DNA from: Hyaloscypha bicolor E
Taxonomy: Eukaryota; Ascomycota; Leotiomycetes; Helotiales; Hyaloscyphaceae
DNA length: 64,000 nucleotides
NCBI RefSeq assembly: GCF_002865645.1
Contig: NW_020194637.1
Span: 62,001 to 126,000 of the forward strand
Direction of reading: 5' to 3'
Shown here: in pieces, positions 33,342-47,899 of the stretch
How the letters are laid out: the number at the start of each line of letters is the position of its first letter
How positions within the stretch are numbered: the first letter of the stretch is position 1
Made by a program: the position numbers and the translations under genes
The notes under the pieces: model-generated
What the model was told of the DNA's origin: nothing
Database searches by the model: none
The model's input: the letters and a program-made list of their open reading frames with translations, nothing else

Positions 33342-36300
33342 ATATATTTTATATAGGTTTTTATTTTATTATAGTTTCTCTTCTATATATTTTATAATAA
33401 GTAATATAGGAAAAAATAAAACTTTATAGTTAAGATAATACTCTTATAAAGTTCTAAGGGATTTCTATAAGGCAGATTATTAGCTTAGTAAGTTTAAAGA
33501 GAAAAAGACTATTATAATACTTTAAGCTTAAAGCTAAAAATACTAAAAATATATAAATATTAATTTTAATATCTTATATTAATTTCCGATATATCTAGTA
33601 ACTTAAATATAGATTAGCTATAAAATATAGTTATTAGTATAGTATATAAAAGTAATAAGAATAGAGGCTAACTATAAAAGAAAAAGAAGTAAAGAAAATA
33701 AAATAAGAAATATTATACTAAAATAGTATAAGTTAGATTTTAGTTAGAAATAGACTTTAGTATTCGGAAATAAAATTATATTATTAATTTATATATTATT
33801 TTTAGTTATAATAAAAAACCGAAATAGAGGTAATATTAGTTTTAGTAAAAAAGCTTACTTCTAAGTTCGGAAAAGATATCTAAAAGAGAAAATATTTTTA
33901 ATTTTAAGTAAAATAGTAAATAGAAACCGGAAATAAGAATTAAAAAGAAATCGGAAATAAGAAATTATATAAATAATCTAGAAAAGGTTTTAAAGAAAGA
34001 AAAGAATACTAAATAAAAATAAAAAAGAGAATTCAGAAAAGTCAGAAAAATTAGTAAAATTAGTAAAATTATTTTTATTATTACTTTTAATAATATTATT
34101 AAATATATCTAGTTTAGTAAAATTAAGAAAAAATACTATAGGTATTAAACTAATAAAATAGAAAAGAGAATATAAATAATAGAAATAAAACTAGAAAAGC
34201 TATTACCTTATTATTACTAATATTAAAATTCGAATCTAGACTATATTTATTATTATTAACTAATTTCTCTTAAATTCCGGTTTCTAAATTAAAAGATATA
34301 TTTAAATAGAAAATTAGCCTTTTAGAAATCTTATTAGTAAAAGTTTCAAATATAGAAACTTTATAATTAATTATAGAAGAAATTATTAAGATTAATATAG
34401 CTAAGAATAAATATATACTAATACCGAATTTAAATCTACTATTTATAAAAGCTCCTAAAATATTATAGTTTTAGGAAAGTAATATCTTTATACTTTTGAA
34501 ATAATATATAGATATATATAAGAACTATTATATTTCTAATAATATTAAAAAGGAAAGAATTATTTATTATATCTCTTCTATTTATAAAAATTAAATTAAG
34601 GTTATACCGGAATACTATACTAATAATCTAGAAGATTATTAGAAAACTAAGTTTTTTAAAGCCTTATTAAAGGAATTCCGAGAATATAACTAGAAAATAC
34701 TTAAAATTAGCTATAATTTTCTTAATTAGATTATTATATAAGCCTAAAATAAAAGAATTTCTTTCAAGTTTTATATTAATATATTTAATAAAGTATTAAA
34801 AAAGTTATTAAAAAGAAAAGAGATAGATGAAATTACTTAATATCGAGAATTTATAAAGGAATTATTTACTTTAATAAGAGATTATATTTTTAAGAATATA
34901 AACTTTAAGCCTATAAATATTTTTATCTATAAATATAATAAGATATATAAGAAGGTAATAATATTCTATTAGTATAAAAAGAAGAAATACTATTTTAATA
35001 TTACTAATAATTCAGATATATCTAGACTTAAATAAGAATACTTAAATATAATAATCTATAATATAATTCCCAAATTAGAAGATAATTATTCTTACTAGTT
35101 TTTCTTATTATATTTCCTAAAGCTATTATAGATATAGATAAAAAGAGAATTTAGCTAATAACTAATTATATAAAATCTACTAAAAGTAATAAATTTAAAA
35201 GAGATAATATTAACTAGCTAGTAAAAAGTTTAGAAAAACTATCTATTACTATTATAACTTAAGAGAACCTATAGAAATAACTTAATATAGCTATTATTAT
35301 AATTCGGGAAGATATTTATAGCCTATTTATATAATCTAGCTAACTATAGTAAGAATAATAGTATTAATAGCCTAGTAAGTATAATTCGGGTTTCCGGAAA
35401 GAATATATTAAAAGTTATAATAAAGGTTATAAAGAATACTATAGTAGCTATAGTAATTAAGCTAGAATAAATAGAGGATCTAAATAATTATATTCTAGAG
35501 GAAATTAGTCTCAAGTATAATTAGAGAATACTATTTAAATTAATATAGCCTATAATATAAACCTAGAATTAAAAGAATAAATTTATTATAGATACTATAA
35601 TAAAAATAAGAATAATAATATTAATCTAAAATATATTTATATTTTTTAATTCTATTATCTATTAATAGAAGAGCTTATAAATTATAGATATATTTACTAA
35701 TTTAATAGAAAATAATATAAAGAGCTATTTAAGCCTAAATAAGAAAGTATTTTCTTTTTCCTTATTAATAAATATTAGTAGTTTAACTAAATTATTTCCT
35801 AAATCTTAAAAAAAGAATTCGACTATAATTTGAATATTTAATTCAAAAATATCTAAAAATTAATAGGAAATATCTAGTTTACTAGGCAAGAAAGAGAAAA
35901 AGAAACTAGCTAACCGGAATTTATATATAGAAATAAGTAAGTTATATTTAAAGAATTTAAATAGCTGCTTTATCTTAAAGAAAATTATATTAGAATTACT
36001 AATACTTTAGATTCTGGAATTAATAAATAGTATTAAGATTTGGCTATAAATAGTATTTCTATTAATACTATAATAGGTTTCTTATTTTTTTAAAAAAAGA
36101 AAAAGATAGAAATAGCTAAAGAGGTTTTCTAAAAACAAGCCAGAATAGAAGAAAAGCTATTCTATATAAGAGGCCAGAAAAATATTATTTCAAGAAATAA
36201 TAAATAAGGAAATAGCCTAGCTAAGGATATAAATATTAATATTTCCGGAAATAAATAAAATAAATTAGAAATCTAATATATTTTTAATTATAATAAATAT

Positions 36301-36478
36301 AAGATTTCTGAAATTAATAATATTCTAATAAAACTATTAAAGAAAGTAATTATTCTATTTCTAAGAATTTAGAAGAAAATAAGAATACTTATTAATACTT
36401 TAAAAATACTAGATTTAGTTATTATATTTTAAAACTAATAAATTAAGAATAATACTTTCTATTTTACTATCTTATAAA
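33342..36478 (+). pseudogene. Retroelement gag-like relic, unassigned
   Basis: A + strand frame can be followed in pieces (for example 34600-35150: EDY.KTKFFKALLKEFREYN, KRISFKFYINIFNKVLKKL, IKELFTLIRDYIFKN). It is Lys/Asn-rich and capsid-like, with stops at RIP-type codons. A segment near 35580-35620 (YYRYYNKNKNNN) could be a lost Cys-rich knuckle. No polymerase follows, because the second chromovirus interrupts at 36479. I cannot assign a family; a Gypsy-type gag is most likely, and the orientation is inferred. Confidence 0.45.
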
Positions 36479-36736
36479 TATTATAATTTCTAGATATTTA
36501 GCTAGATACTAGATATCTTCTAAATATATATAATATAGCTACTTTATTAGAGAAATATATTTGAAATATACTAGAGATATTTAGAAAACTAAACCCCTTT
36601 AAAACTAGTATACTATAGGGTATATATATTCCCTTATAGCCTCTTATATTCTAGTTTTTCTTTCCTTAACTTTAAATTATCTTTATAAGGGATCTTCTAT
36701 CTTACTTTCCAAGCCCTAAATACTATACCTATAATA
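36479..36736 (+). repeat. 5' LTR of chromovirus copy 2 (short U3 variant)
   Basis: 258 bp, starting TATTATAATTTC and ending CCTATAATA. Its U3 has atagatatttag-like motifs instead of the CCCGTTAC array, and matches the solo LTR at 6207 in layout. Confidence 0.85.
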
Positions 36737-37099
36737 GTATTTAAAGCTTACTTCTTTTAATTCTATAAAGAATTTCAAATAAATTAATTTAGAACTATTA
36801 GAAATATAGGTATTACTAAGATAATAGAACCTCAGAAATATAAGTAATAGACTCTAGAATAATAAAAGCAAAAAGCTTTAGAACCCTTAGAGAAATTAGA
36901 TATTTATACCTTTATAAATATATACTAGTAATATATTAGAACTCTCCCTAAAAACCCGAAAATTAAAAAACCTCAAATAAAGGCTACTTTTTAATCAAGT
37001 TCTAGAGTAATAGATATCTATAAGCTAGTAATCTAATTATTACCCTTAAGCCTTACCCTATAACCTTATAGGCCCTATATATATACCGGTAACGAGATT

Positions 37100-40000
37100 A
37101 CTAGAGAGAATATAGTAGAGAAAAAGTATAATAGGTCAATTTCCCAGAATATTATATAACCAGAAACTATATTAACTTCTACTAAGGCTTCTAGTAAAGC
37201 TCTTACTAGTTCAGATTATTCTATTAGTAGCCTTTCCCAAACCAAATATTCTATTAGTATTTCTAGAGAATTTATAAATAAGTCTATAGAAATAGAATCC
37301 TCTACTTTTATTTTAAAGCTTCTAGATATTAAGAACTATATTACTACCGGAAAGTTATATAAATGGGCTAAAAAGCCTAATACCTTACTTTTAGATATTA
37401 ATATTATTATAAAGAATTACTAAAAGAATATCTATAGTTATAATAAAGCCATTTTCGAGAATATTAAGCTCTATAATACTAAACTCGAAAATAATATTAA
37501 ATACTATATAGCTATAATAGATTAGTTTATAATAGCTTTAGCTACTTCTACTCTATCTATTTCTGCTATTCCTATAGTTCCGGCTACTTTAAATTCCTTT
37601 CTAAAGAATTTCGAACTATTTCTTACTTATTTCTATTTAGGATTTCCGGTATCTTATACTTTCTTTAGAGATACTAGAGTTATTAAACTTCCAGATCCAA
37701 CTCTCTTTACTAGAGATTATACTATCTTTAATAACTAGCTAGTTCAGATTAAGAATAGATTATAAAGAAATACTAATTTATATTCCTTTAAGAATTTCAA
37801 GATTATCTATATTTCTAATAGACTTACTAGTAATACTCTTGCCCTAACTAATTCTTATATAAATAAAGATAGTCCGAATTAATACTATTAGCTTTTAGAG
37901 TTATATTTCTATTTAAAGAAGCTATACTCTAACCCTAATAAGATATAGAATACTTGCTATAATTTTAATAAGCTTTAAATATACTCTAGTTAAGTATTTC
38001 AGAAGTTCTATACTCTCTTCTTATAACTATTTATAGAAAGTAGTATTAGTTTTTAAAATATTAAGTATAAACTAAATAAAAAGCTTTTACTAAAACTTTA
38101 GAAGTTAGTATATATATACTATAATAATTCTTCTATTAATACTACTTACTTTACTTAATACTATACTACTAATAATTAGTAGATTAAAGCTATATATAAA
38201 AAGACTAAGAAGTATAAAAAGATAGAAGCTATTTTAATTAAGTTTATTTCTAATACTATATCCTCTTATATTTCTAAGAAATATACTTTTAAGAAGGAAC
38301 TTAAGAAGCCTATATTAACTGCTTTTATTAAGTATATATCCCCTTATAAATATAAGTAATATTCTATAAAAACTAAAGATCTCTCGACTATTAAGTACTA
38401 TAACTATAATAAGTTTAGCTACTATATTAGATACTATCTAGTTAGATATAATAAGGAAACTAAGGTAGCTTTTTCTAGAATTAAATTAGGCTTAATTTCT
38501 ATTTTACCGGAATACTTAATTATTATTTTAGTAAAGTATTTAGAGAATTCAAGCTCTAATTCTAGTATAAAACCAGAAAACGAATATCTCTAAAGAAAGT
38601 CTCTACTTTAGAGACTTATAGTATAGATTTAGTAGAGATTAACTTAACTTATCTAATAAAAGGAAATACTTTTATAATACCCTATATTATTAGTATAAAT
38701 AAATTAGAAATCAAGTTTTCTTTCTTTATTAATACTAGAGCTAATAGTTATACTTTTATTAATATAAAGCTTGCTTAGCTTATAGAGCAATTCTTAGAAA
38801 TAAAACTATAACCTCTTCTCTTATCTTATACTATATACGGTTTTAATAGAAAGCTAGCTAAGTTTACTAAGAAATATATAGAAGTCTTACTTCTAATTAA
38901 TAAATAAAGTATTAATATAACTATAATTATCCTAAACTTTAAAGATTATAATATTCTTTTTAATAGAAAATAGGCTATATATATTAATATTCTAGTTAAC
39001 TACAGAAGATATAGGCTTATATAGCTAAAGAATAAGCCTAAATCTATATAATTCGGTTATATTATTAGTACTTCTTAGTAATAGCTAGAGAAATAACCTA
39101 ATAAGAAGTATTAAAAAGACACTAATTAACGAGATTTTATTATAAGCTATTTCTAGAAACCTTCTATTCTTAAGTAATCTTTCTTCTTTTAGACTAATTA
39201 GAGGGAATTATATAAAACTATAGAAAAGAAGTTTCTATAGTCTAATTAAAATATAATATCTAAATAAAAGCCAAAGAAGCAGGAAGAGATCCTTAATAAA
39301 AAGCAAATATTAGATCTAGTTATTTTTATCTCTATAATATTTAACTATATAGCTAAAAGAGAAGATAATATTATTAGTCGAATCTCTATCTATAAGATTA
39401 ATAAAGAGCTTAAAGCTCAGAAAAGAGAAGCTATCTCTGGCCCGGAGAATTAATAACTAGAAGAAATAGAGTATTAGTAGCTTTAGAGAATATTATTTCC
39501 GGAATTCAAGAAATATACCTCTATTTTCTCTAAGAAGAAATCTAATATTCTTTCCTTTTATAAACTATATAATTATAAGATTCAGATTAAAGGCCTAAAA
39601 GAAACTAAAAGTATTAGATACTAATTCCTCCGGTAATAGTCTATTTAAAAGCTTCTAGAAATCAAGTATTTCTTGAAAAATAATCTAGCTAAAAGCTTTA
39701 TTAAAGCTAGTTAGGCTCTCTTTACTTTACTAGTTCTTTTTATAAAGAAAGTAAATAGAGGTTTATACTTTTATATTAATTTCTGCTATCTAAATAGTAT
39801 TATCCGGAAAAATTAATATTTCTTTCTACTTATTAATAAAACTTTAAATCAATTATTTAAAGCTAAGATCTATATTAAATTAGATATCTGCTAAGCTTTC
39901 TATTATATAGCTATAGATTCGAACTTTTAGAAGCTAATAATATTCCGTATCTACTATATAATATATAAATATAATATCTTTTAGAAAAGCCTTATAAATA

Positions 40001-42660
40001 GTCCGGCTATATATTAATATTATATAAATAATATATTTTTTAAATATCTAAATAACTTTTATATAATATATTTTAATAATATTCTTATTTATTTAGAGAA
40101 CCTAGTAAAGTATAAATAGTATATATAAAAAGTACTAAATTACTTATATCTTACTAACCTCTAAATAGATATTAAGAAATCGAAATTTAAAGTTATATAT
40201 ATAAAGTATTTGGGCTTTATTATTTCTATATTTAGTATTAAAGTAAATTCTAATAAAATCGAAGTAATATATAACTAGTAATTCCCAAAAATAGTTAAGG
40301 ATATATAGTTCTTTCTCGGCTTCTATAACTTCTATAAATACTTTATTAGAAAGTATAAACAAATTACTAGATCTCTTATCTTACTTATAAAAAAGTATAT
40401 TTCCTTTAAGTAGTTCAAGTAATATTAAAAGGCTATTAGTTATCTAAAGAAAGCTATAATTTCTATTTTAGTTCTATAATACTATAATTTAGATCTGTCT
40501 ATAATAGTAGAAATAGATATATCTAAAGAAATAATTACTAGCCTACTCTTTTAATAAGATCTAGAAATAGACCTTTAGTATCTTATAGCTTATTTTTCTA
40601 AAACTATACTTCTAGTAAAGCTTAATTATAATATATATAATAAGGAGATACTTACTATAATATAAGTACTAGAGAAATAGAAAACTAAGCTAGAAGAACT
40701 TTAGAATACTTCTTTTAAGGTCTATTCTAATTATTATATCTTAAAGTATTTTATAATTACTAAAAAGCTCTCTTCTTAATAAGCTAGATAGGCTAAGCTT
40801 TTATTCTATTATTACTTTAAGCTTATATATTATTCTAAAAAATCGAATAAATAAGTAGATATTTTATTATAAAATAAGATAAAGTAGATATTTAGAGCCA
40901 GATTAAGAAAAAGCTATAAACTCAAGTATTTTTTTCTAAAAATAAAAATAATCCGGAAATTATTTATAACTTATAACTTATAGTAATACTCTATAAAGTC
41001 GGCTTATTTAATTCAGAATTCGGTCCTAAAAACTAAGTATATACTAAAGACTTTCTAAAAGAGAATACCTCTATTAAAGATATAATTTTCCTAGAAAAAG
41101 ATATTTTCTTAGAAGCTTTACTAGTAGATTCTATTATAATAGCCTCTATAGAAGTATTATTAGAAGCTTTTGCCGAGTATAGTAGCTTATAATTTATAGA
41201 TAAGATCCTATAGAATAATTATATATTACTAGATCTAGAGAAGCTATATATAATAGCTTAAGCTAAAAGTAATATCTAAATACTATAAAATAGCCTTCTT
41301 TTATATTATAGAAGACTTTATATTATAGAGAATAAAATAACTTCTGAACTATTTTTATAGATTACTTTAATTCGTAAAATATATAATAAATTCCTTTCTA
41401 AATATTCTAAATATATAAAGCTCTATTAGCTACTAAAGAAGTAATATTACTAGCTATCTATAGGTAAGGATATTAATTAATACTATAATAATTACTATAC
41501 TTATAGAAGATTATATATATCTAGAAATAAGAAGCCTAGTTTACTTTATTTTCTTTTAGTTTCTAATTACCTCTAGTAATATATTACTATAAATTTTAAG
41601 AGCTATTTAGAAAATAAATCGGGCTATAATATAGTTATTATATTCGTAAATTACTTATCTAAATATCTAATTACAATTTCTATATAAAATATAATTATAG
41701 CTAAGTAGCTAATACTTCTATTTTTACTTTATATAATATATTAAATAGATATTCCAGAAATAATTATATTAGATTAGAAACTCTAATTTATATCCGATTT
41801 TTAGAGCGAATTCTATATAAGAATTAGTATAAAGCTTAAGCTTTTAATAACTAATTATTCCTAAATAGATAAATAAATAGAAATTATTAATTAATACTTT
41901 AATTAGAAATTATATCTATATATTAACTATTACTAAAATAACTAGAATAAATAGATTACTATAATTAATTATTAATAAGCCTTTCTTTAATATAAAACTA
42001 TTAGCTAGTTCCTATTTATAACTAAAAAAGGCTATAAGCTTTATATCTCTCTAATTTAGAACTCCTTTATTAAAGCTAACTTACCTAAGAAGAAGCTAAA
42101 TAGAAATAAAGCTAAAGTATTAGTAAATTAATTATATAAATTATAGTAACTTGCCTAAGGCTATATAGAGTAAGTATAGGAATAATATATAGTATAAGCT
42201 AATAAATACTACTATCTAATTAATTTTAAAGTCGGGAATAAAGTATAGGTTACTATAAAGAACTAGAAATCCAATTATTTAAGCCAGAAGCTAGAGAACT
42301 AAATAGAGGGCCTATTTAAGATTCTAGAATAATATAGTTACTTATTTCTTCTAAAACTACCGGAAACTATAAAGATATATCTAGTTTTTTATATAGAGAA
42401 GCTATAAAAAAACCCTAGAATTCTCTACTAGATTAAGTAAATCCGGAACTATCTCTATTAATATTAAAGAATAGTAAATAAGAGTATAATATTAAATAGA
42501 TTATTATAGTTAAGCTAGTAAGAAATAAGCTAAAATATAGAATTTAATAGATTAGTTAAAATAAGAATTTAGTATAGTATCTAGCTTTAATACTAAATAA
42601 TAGCCTTCTAGTTTTATAGGGCTTCTATAATAATAATATTAATATATTAGAATTTCTATA
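37100..42660 (+). pseudogene. gag-pol relic of chromovirus copy 2
   Basis: The same order as copy 1 with an offset of ~14.8 kb: zinc knuckle ~38400-38450, protease ~38730, RT 39690-40120, RNase H 40590-40870, integrase 41370-42000, chromodomain 42480-42660. Stops are denser and more C have become T. The open frame on the opposite strand at 40144-40362 is a by-product of RIP, not a gene. Confidence 0.85.
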
Positions 42661-42885
42661 GAACCTATAATATTAGCTAGACTATATAAAAAACAATACT
42701 TATCTAAAACTATATAGAAATAATAATAAATTCTTCTAAGTTATATATTAAAAATATTAGCCTTTTATATATAATATCTATATCCGAGATACTAGTTTAT
42801 TTTAGAAAGGAAAATAGTACGAAATTAGATAAATTAATAGCTTTTATAAAGCTCGGAAATAAGCTTATTCTAAAAGAGAAAGTAA

Positions 42886-43159
42886 TATTATAATTTCCAG
42901 ATATCTAGTATCTGAGATATCTGGCCAGATATTAGATATTTTCTAGATATATATAATATAGCTACTTTACTAGAGAAATATATTTAAAATATACTAGAAA
43001 TATTTAGAAGGCTAAATACTTTTAGAACTAGTATATTATAAGATATATATATTTCCTTATAGCCTTCTATATTCTAGTTTTCTTTTCCTTAGCTTTAAAT
43101 TATCTTTATAAGAAACCTTCTATCTTATTTTCTAAGCTCTAAATATTATATCTATAATA
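42886..43159 (+). repeat. 3' LTR of chromovirus copy 2
   Basis: 274 bp, starting TATTATAATTTCC and ending TCTATAATA. It has a 16-bp segment near its start (around 42905-42930, two gatatctg-like half sites) that the 5' LTR lacks. Confidence 0.85.
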
Positions 43160-43556
43160 CTTATTATTAATTTATTTTTTACTATTAAATATTATTTAAA
43201 TAATTAAAAAAATACCTTTAATTCTATATTTTTAATACTAATTTAGAATACTTAATTTTTCTATATTTTATATTAATTATTTCAAATTTAATAATAATAC
43301 TATAAACTCTATTTATATTATTTTATAGTTCTTTTTTCTATAATTTTCGAAGTATTTAATATTACTTTTTTAAATATAAATATTATTTTAAAGCTCTAAC
43401 TAACTAAATAGCTTTCTATTATATAAAATCGACTTTAATAAATATTAAATAGTTATAATTAGCTTTTAAAAAAGATATAAATTAGTTTTAAAAAAAGTAA
43501 TACTTTATTCTAAATTATTTCTTAATTCTATTATTCTGATTTCTTTTCTATTAATA
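43160..43556. other. AT-rich spacer between chromovirus copy 2 and the Copia element
   Basis: About 400 bp of almost pure A/T with no readable protein. Removing the Copia element (43562-50198 plus one TSD) joins it directly to the AT-rich stretch after 50199, so both sides were once one sequence of unknown nature. Confidence 0.5.
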
Positions 43557-43561
43557 CTTAT

Positions 43562-44151
43562 TATTAGTATAGCTATAATTATTAATAGTTATATAATATA
43601 ATTATATAATATAAAGGTAACTAGAAATAATAGGATATAGGTAATAGGTAATAATTATATAACCTTATATTATATAGGTAACTTAACTAGTAGACTAGTC
43701 TCCTTTAGGCTTAGCAGATTTAGAAATTATATATTAATACTATAATACTATAATTCTTACTTCTAAAGAATAACTTTACTAACCTTATATAAATAGTATT
43801 TTATAACTATATAATTATTACAATTTAGCTTTTAACCTTATTAGTTAATATAGTTAGCTAATATAATTACTTATATCCTATTACCCATATCCCGTTACCT
43901 TCTAGATATATATAATACAGCCGCCTTACTAAGGAAGTATACTTGAAATATACTAGAGATATTTAGAAGGCTAAGCCCCTTATAAACTAGCGTACTATAG
44001 GGTATATATACTCCCTTATAGCCTTCTATATTCTAGTTTTCCCTTTCTTAGCTTTAAATTATCTTTATAAGAGATCTTCTATCTTACTTTTTAAGCCCTA
44101 AATACTATACTTATAATAATAATAGTATTATATATTATTAGTAAACTAATA
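43562..44151 (+). repeat. 5' LTR of the Copia element, split by a solo LTR
   Basis: Two arms, 43562-43815 and 44124-44151, match 49917-50198 continuously once 43816-44118 and the extra ataat copy are removed. Confidence 0.92.
43816..44118 (+). repeat. Solo chromovirus LTR inserted in the Copia 5' LTR
   Basis: 303 bp, starting TATTACAATTT and ending CTTATAATA, flanked by ataat (43811-43815 and 44119-44123). It is 28 bp shorter than the 331-bp LTRs because it has two rather than four 14-bp units (43867-43894). A solo LTR with an intact duplication means a full element once inserted here and was removed by LTR-LTR recombination. Confidence 0.93.
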
Positions 44152-47100
44152 CTAATTAGTTAGTATTTATATATTAGAAATAGAATAGTTATACTAAAAG
44201 AGGTATCCGGTAGCCTTTAGTAAAATTAATCTAGTCTATATTAAAGAAAGAAATTACCTATTAACTCTATAAAAAAGTATCCGGTAGCCTAAGGAAAAAG
44301 ACTCTAGTTCTTACTAATTAATAAGTAATTAGCTATTTAATTAATTATTTATTTAACTTCTATTATTCTTTAAAACTAACTTCTTTTAGCCCTAAAACTA
44401 CCTTTTTAGAAACTATCTTTTCCACTTATATAATACCTGTATCTATAAAATACTTTCTCCGGAATATATACCCTATATATGCCCTTAAAGCTCTTTAACT
44501 ACTACTTTAATTTTACTATTAAAATCGAGTTCTTTAAGCTTTAGACCCTCCCGGAATTATAATATTTCACTTCCTAAATTTCTTATTATAAACGAAATAT
44601 TTAAGGGCAAAATATTTACTTTAATACCCTTAATATCCTTAGATATCTAGGGTATCTAATATCTTAATTAGGTATCTGAACTAGATATCTGGTATCTAAA
44701 TCAGATATCTGAATATCTTTACTATTAAACCCTTTCTATAAACCTACTATAAACTACCTTATTCTCGAACCCCTTTTACTATAAACTATATATATATATA
44801 CCGGAAAGGGCTTAGCCCTAAGGGTTTGGGATAGCGAATCTTTAGGATAGATATAAATATATAAAGAAATAGAAGAATAGTATTAATCTGGCTAGCTCTA
44901 ATTATAAGGAAATTCTGGATTACCTTAATACCAGATTATTCTAGTATAAGGTAGAGAAGTTAACTAATAAGGACCTCTGGGAATTATTTAAGAAGAACTT
45001 TAGTAACTTTAACCTCGAGATATTTAATTAACTAGATTAATATATACTATATTAATTACAAGCTACTTTATAATATAGTAGTATTTATATTAAATATAAT
45101 TATAGTTATTTTACTATTATATAGTCCCTAGTTAATACTATTTAGAGAGAAGAATAATATATCTGGACTACTAATAATATTATTACTACTAGATAAGACC
45201 TTAAGGCAGGCCCTATTATCTTATTATATATATCCCTAAATAATAGTATTATAAGAAATTAATATACTAAACTAATTATTACTTATATTTCTTTATTACC
45301 TATTATTCCTTTATTATCTATAATTACTCTTACTAGTACCGGACTATAGAGAGCTAAAACTAATAATTTCCTATTACCTTTACTACCTCTAAATAGCCTT
45401 TTAGCTAGTTCTCTTACTATAAAGCTAATTAGAAAAGTAGTAAAAATATATACCGAGATATAGAAATATAATAGAACTAATAGTAGTTTTAATTAAAAAC
45501 TCGCTATTTTTCTTAATATCTACTAATATATAGAGCTTCCAGAAAAGATATTAATAAAAGCTTTTCCTATTATATTAAAGAAACTAGTATAAGACTACTT
45601 CTATAATAACTAGCTCTCTTAATATATATATAAAGAGGCTTATATAAATATTTATAGTTTCTTTAAAGGCCCTAGTTATTATTATTAAAATTTAGACAAA
45701 TGAAATACTATTATCTTAGTAACTATAATAGTAAAAGATCCTGAAAAGACAATATTTAAGCTTGTCTAACTACTAATTAATAACCTATATAAATTGTAAT
45801 ATAGCCTTACTTCTGCCTTATAAAATACCGAATTCCTATATAATAAGATTATTACCTTTTATTAAAGCTTACTAGTATACTAATATATAGTCTCGAATTC
45901 TTCTAATAATCTCGGCCAGCTTATTAATAAGCTCTAATTATCTATTACTACTTATAAAAAGAAATAATAGATTAATATCTAGATTCTCTTTACTAATTAA
46001 TAATATTATTCTTAAAACCCTTCAAACTACTATCTATCTGGAAATTATTAATACGGATCCAGCTATAACTTCGGAATCCGTAATAACTATTTTAAGTCCT
46101 ATAATTATAATAATTATATTCCGAAGTTGTATTTTATATATAAGAGACCTAAATACCGCTTATAGAAGTATATACCGGAGAAATAAGAGGCTAAGAAGGC
46201 TCGATTTAAGGGTAGAAATATTTACTAATTTAGATCCCGAAATACCTGTAACTTTAGTAAATACTTTAGTAGTACTTATATATAGTATATTACTAAATTT
46301 AAAGAAGAAGAGAATAATAAGAGTAGTAAGGACAAACTAGTAAGTAATACTTTTAAAGCCTTACTAGCAGAAATAAATAAAGGAGAGAAATATTACTCTA
46401 ATTTCTATTTTATTTCTATTAAGAACTTTCTAGCCGTTTCTATAGCCTCTACTTCTACTATTTCTATAACTAATATTTTTATAGATAATCTCACTTTCCT
46501 TTCCCTTATATATTAGATAATAGGCAAAAACTATATCTTAAAGCCTACTAAATAAATAGAGAATATCTAGACATTTATAATTAATAATATATTAAGATAT
46601 AATATTTACTACTTTTATAGAATTATAATTAATATCGGAGTCTCTAGATTCTTAACTACTAGTTCTAACTAATTTCAAGCTTTATAGCAAACTAATAATA
46701 GTATTAAACTTAATAAAACTACTAAAGGTTAAGTTAATATCTAGTTTAGTATCGGATCTATATCCTTTATTAGATCTATAATAGTAAAAATACTAATTAG
46801 GCAAGTATAATTCTATATTATACCTATAAAGACTTTATTTCTACTTAGCTTAGCTAATATAGACAAGTTAGGGATTTATTTTAATAATCTTACTAATTAT
46901 CTTATTATTTCTACTAGATACTTTATATCTATAATATAATATTTGGATATTCTTTTCTACTTTAAAATACTATTTTATAAAGCTTTATTTCCGAATTCTT
47001 TACTTATAACTTCTACTTTCTTATAGAGGTCGAATTATAATATTTATACTACTATTTTAGTTATTTATTTATTAGTAAGCTCTAAAATATACTAGAATAA

Positions 47101-47899
47101 ATAAGCTATAATATTAATATAGAAGCTTTTAGGTACTTTATAAAGTACTATAAATAATACCAGAAATTTGAATAATTATTAGAATAATTCAAGTTTAATC
47201 TCAGAGATAATATTAGCTTTAACTATTCTATTATTATTAATATTTTCTATATTTCCGGTAAGCCTATACTTTATATTATTAATAAAAGCACTCGATATTA
47301 AGCCGGCTAATAGCTTTAAAATATTAGTATATTATATACTTAAAATACCCTAAAATAGTATTAGATTAATATCTATTTAGGCCCTTCTAATTAGATTATA
47401 GTAGATACCAGAAAGTAGTTTACTAGTAAGGAGTTTGCTTAACTTGCAAATACTATAGGAACTAAGGTTAAAATTATTCCTATAAAAGCTTATAATTCTA
47501 TCGGAATTATAGAATACTACTATAGCCCGATTTAATATATTTACCTTATTATTATAGCCGAAATTAATAGAATTAATAAGGATATTATACTTTAAATAGC
47601 TTTTAAGGCCATTAATAATTTTGCTAAATCTAATAGTATTATTCTAACTCTCTTAATTTATAGTACTTTATCTCGAATAACCGAATATAATACCCTATTA
47701 CTAACTATATTATAGTAATTAGTAATACTTAAGAAGGCAATAATAGAAATTCAGAAGCTTTAAACTAGATATTAGATTACAAATACCTTAAATATCCGAA
47801 ATAGTTCTAATACTACTAATATTTATAAATTTTCCTTGAATTTAGATATTCTTATATAGTATAAAGGAAATACCGGTTAATCTAGTAATTAGAATAGGC

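Larger units (their letters stand above)
36479..43159 (+). mobile_element. Chromodomain Ty3/Gypsy retrotransposon (copy 2), heavily RIP-mutated
   Basis: A 6681-bp element of the same family as 21592-28406; the insides are 6149 and 6153 bp. LTRs are 36479-36736 (258 bp) and 42886-43159 (274 bp) and carry a different U3 without the 14-bp array. A purine tract (aaaagagaaag, 42872-42882) precedes the 3' LTR. Flanks do not match (ataaa before, cttat after), and the LTRs differ by a 16-bp gap, so the two ends may derive from different copies by recombination, or one flank was altered. It is more AT-converted than copy 1. Confidence 0.88.
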
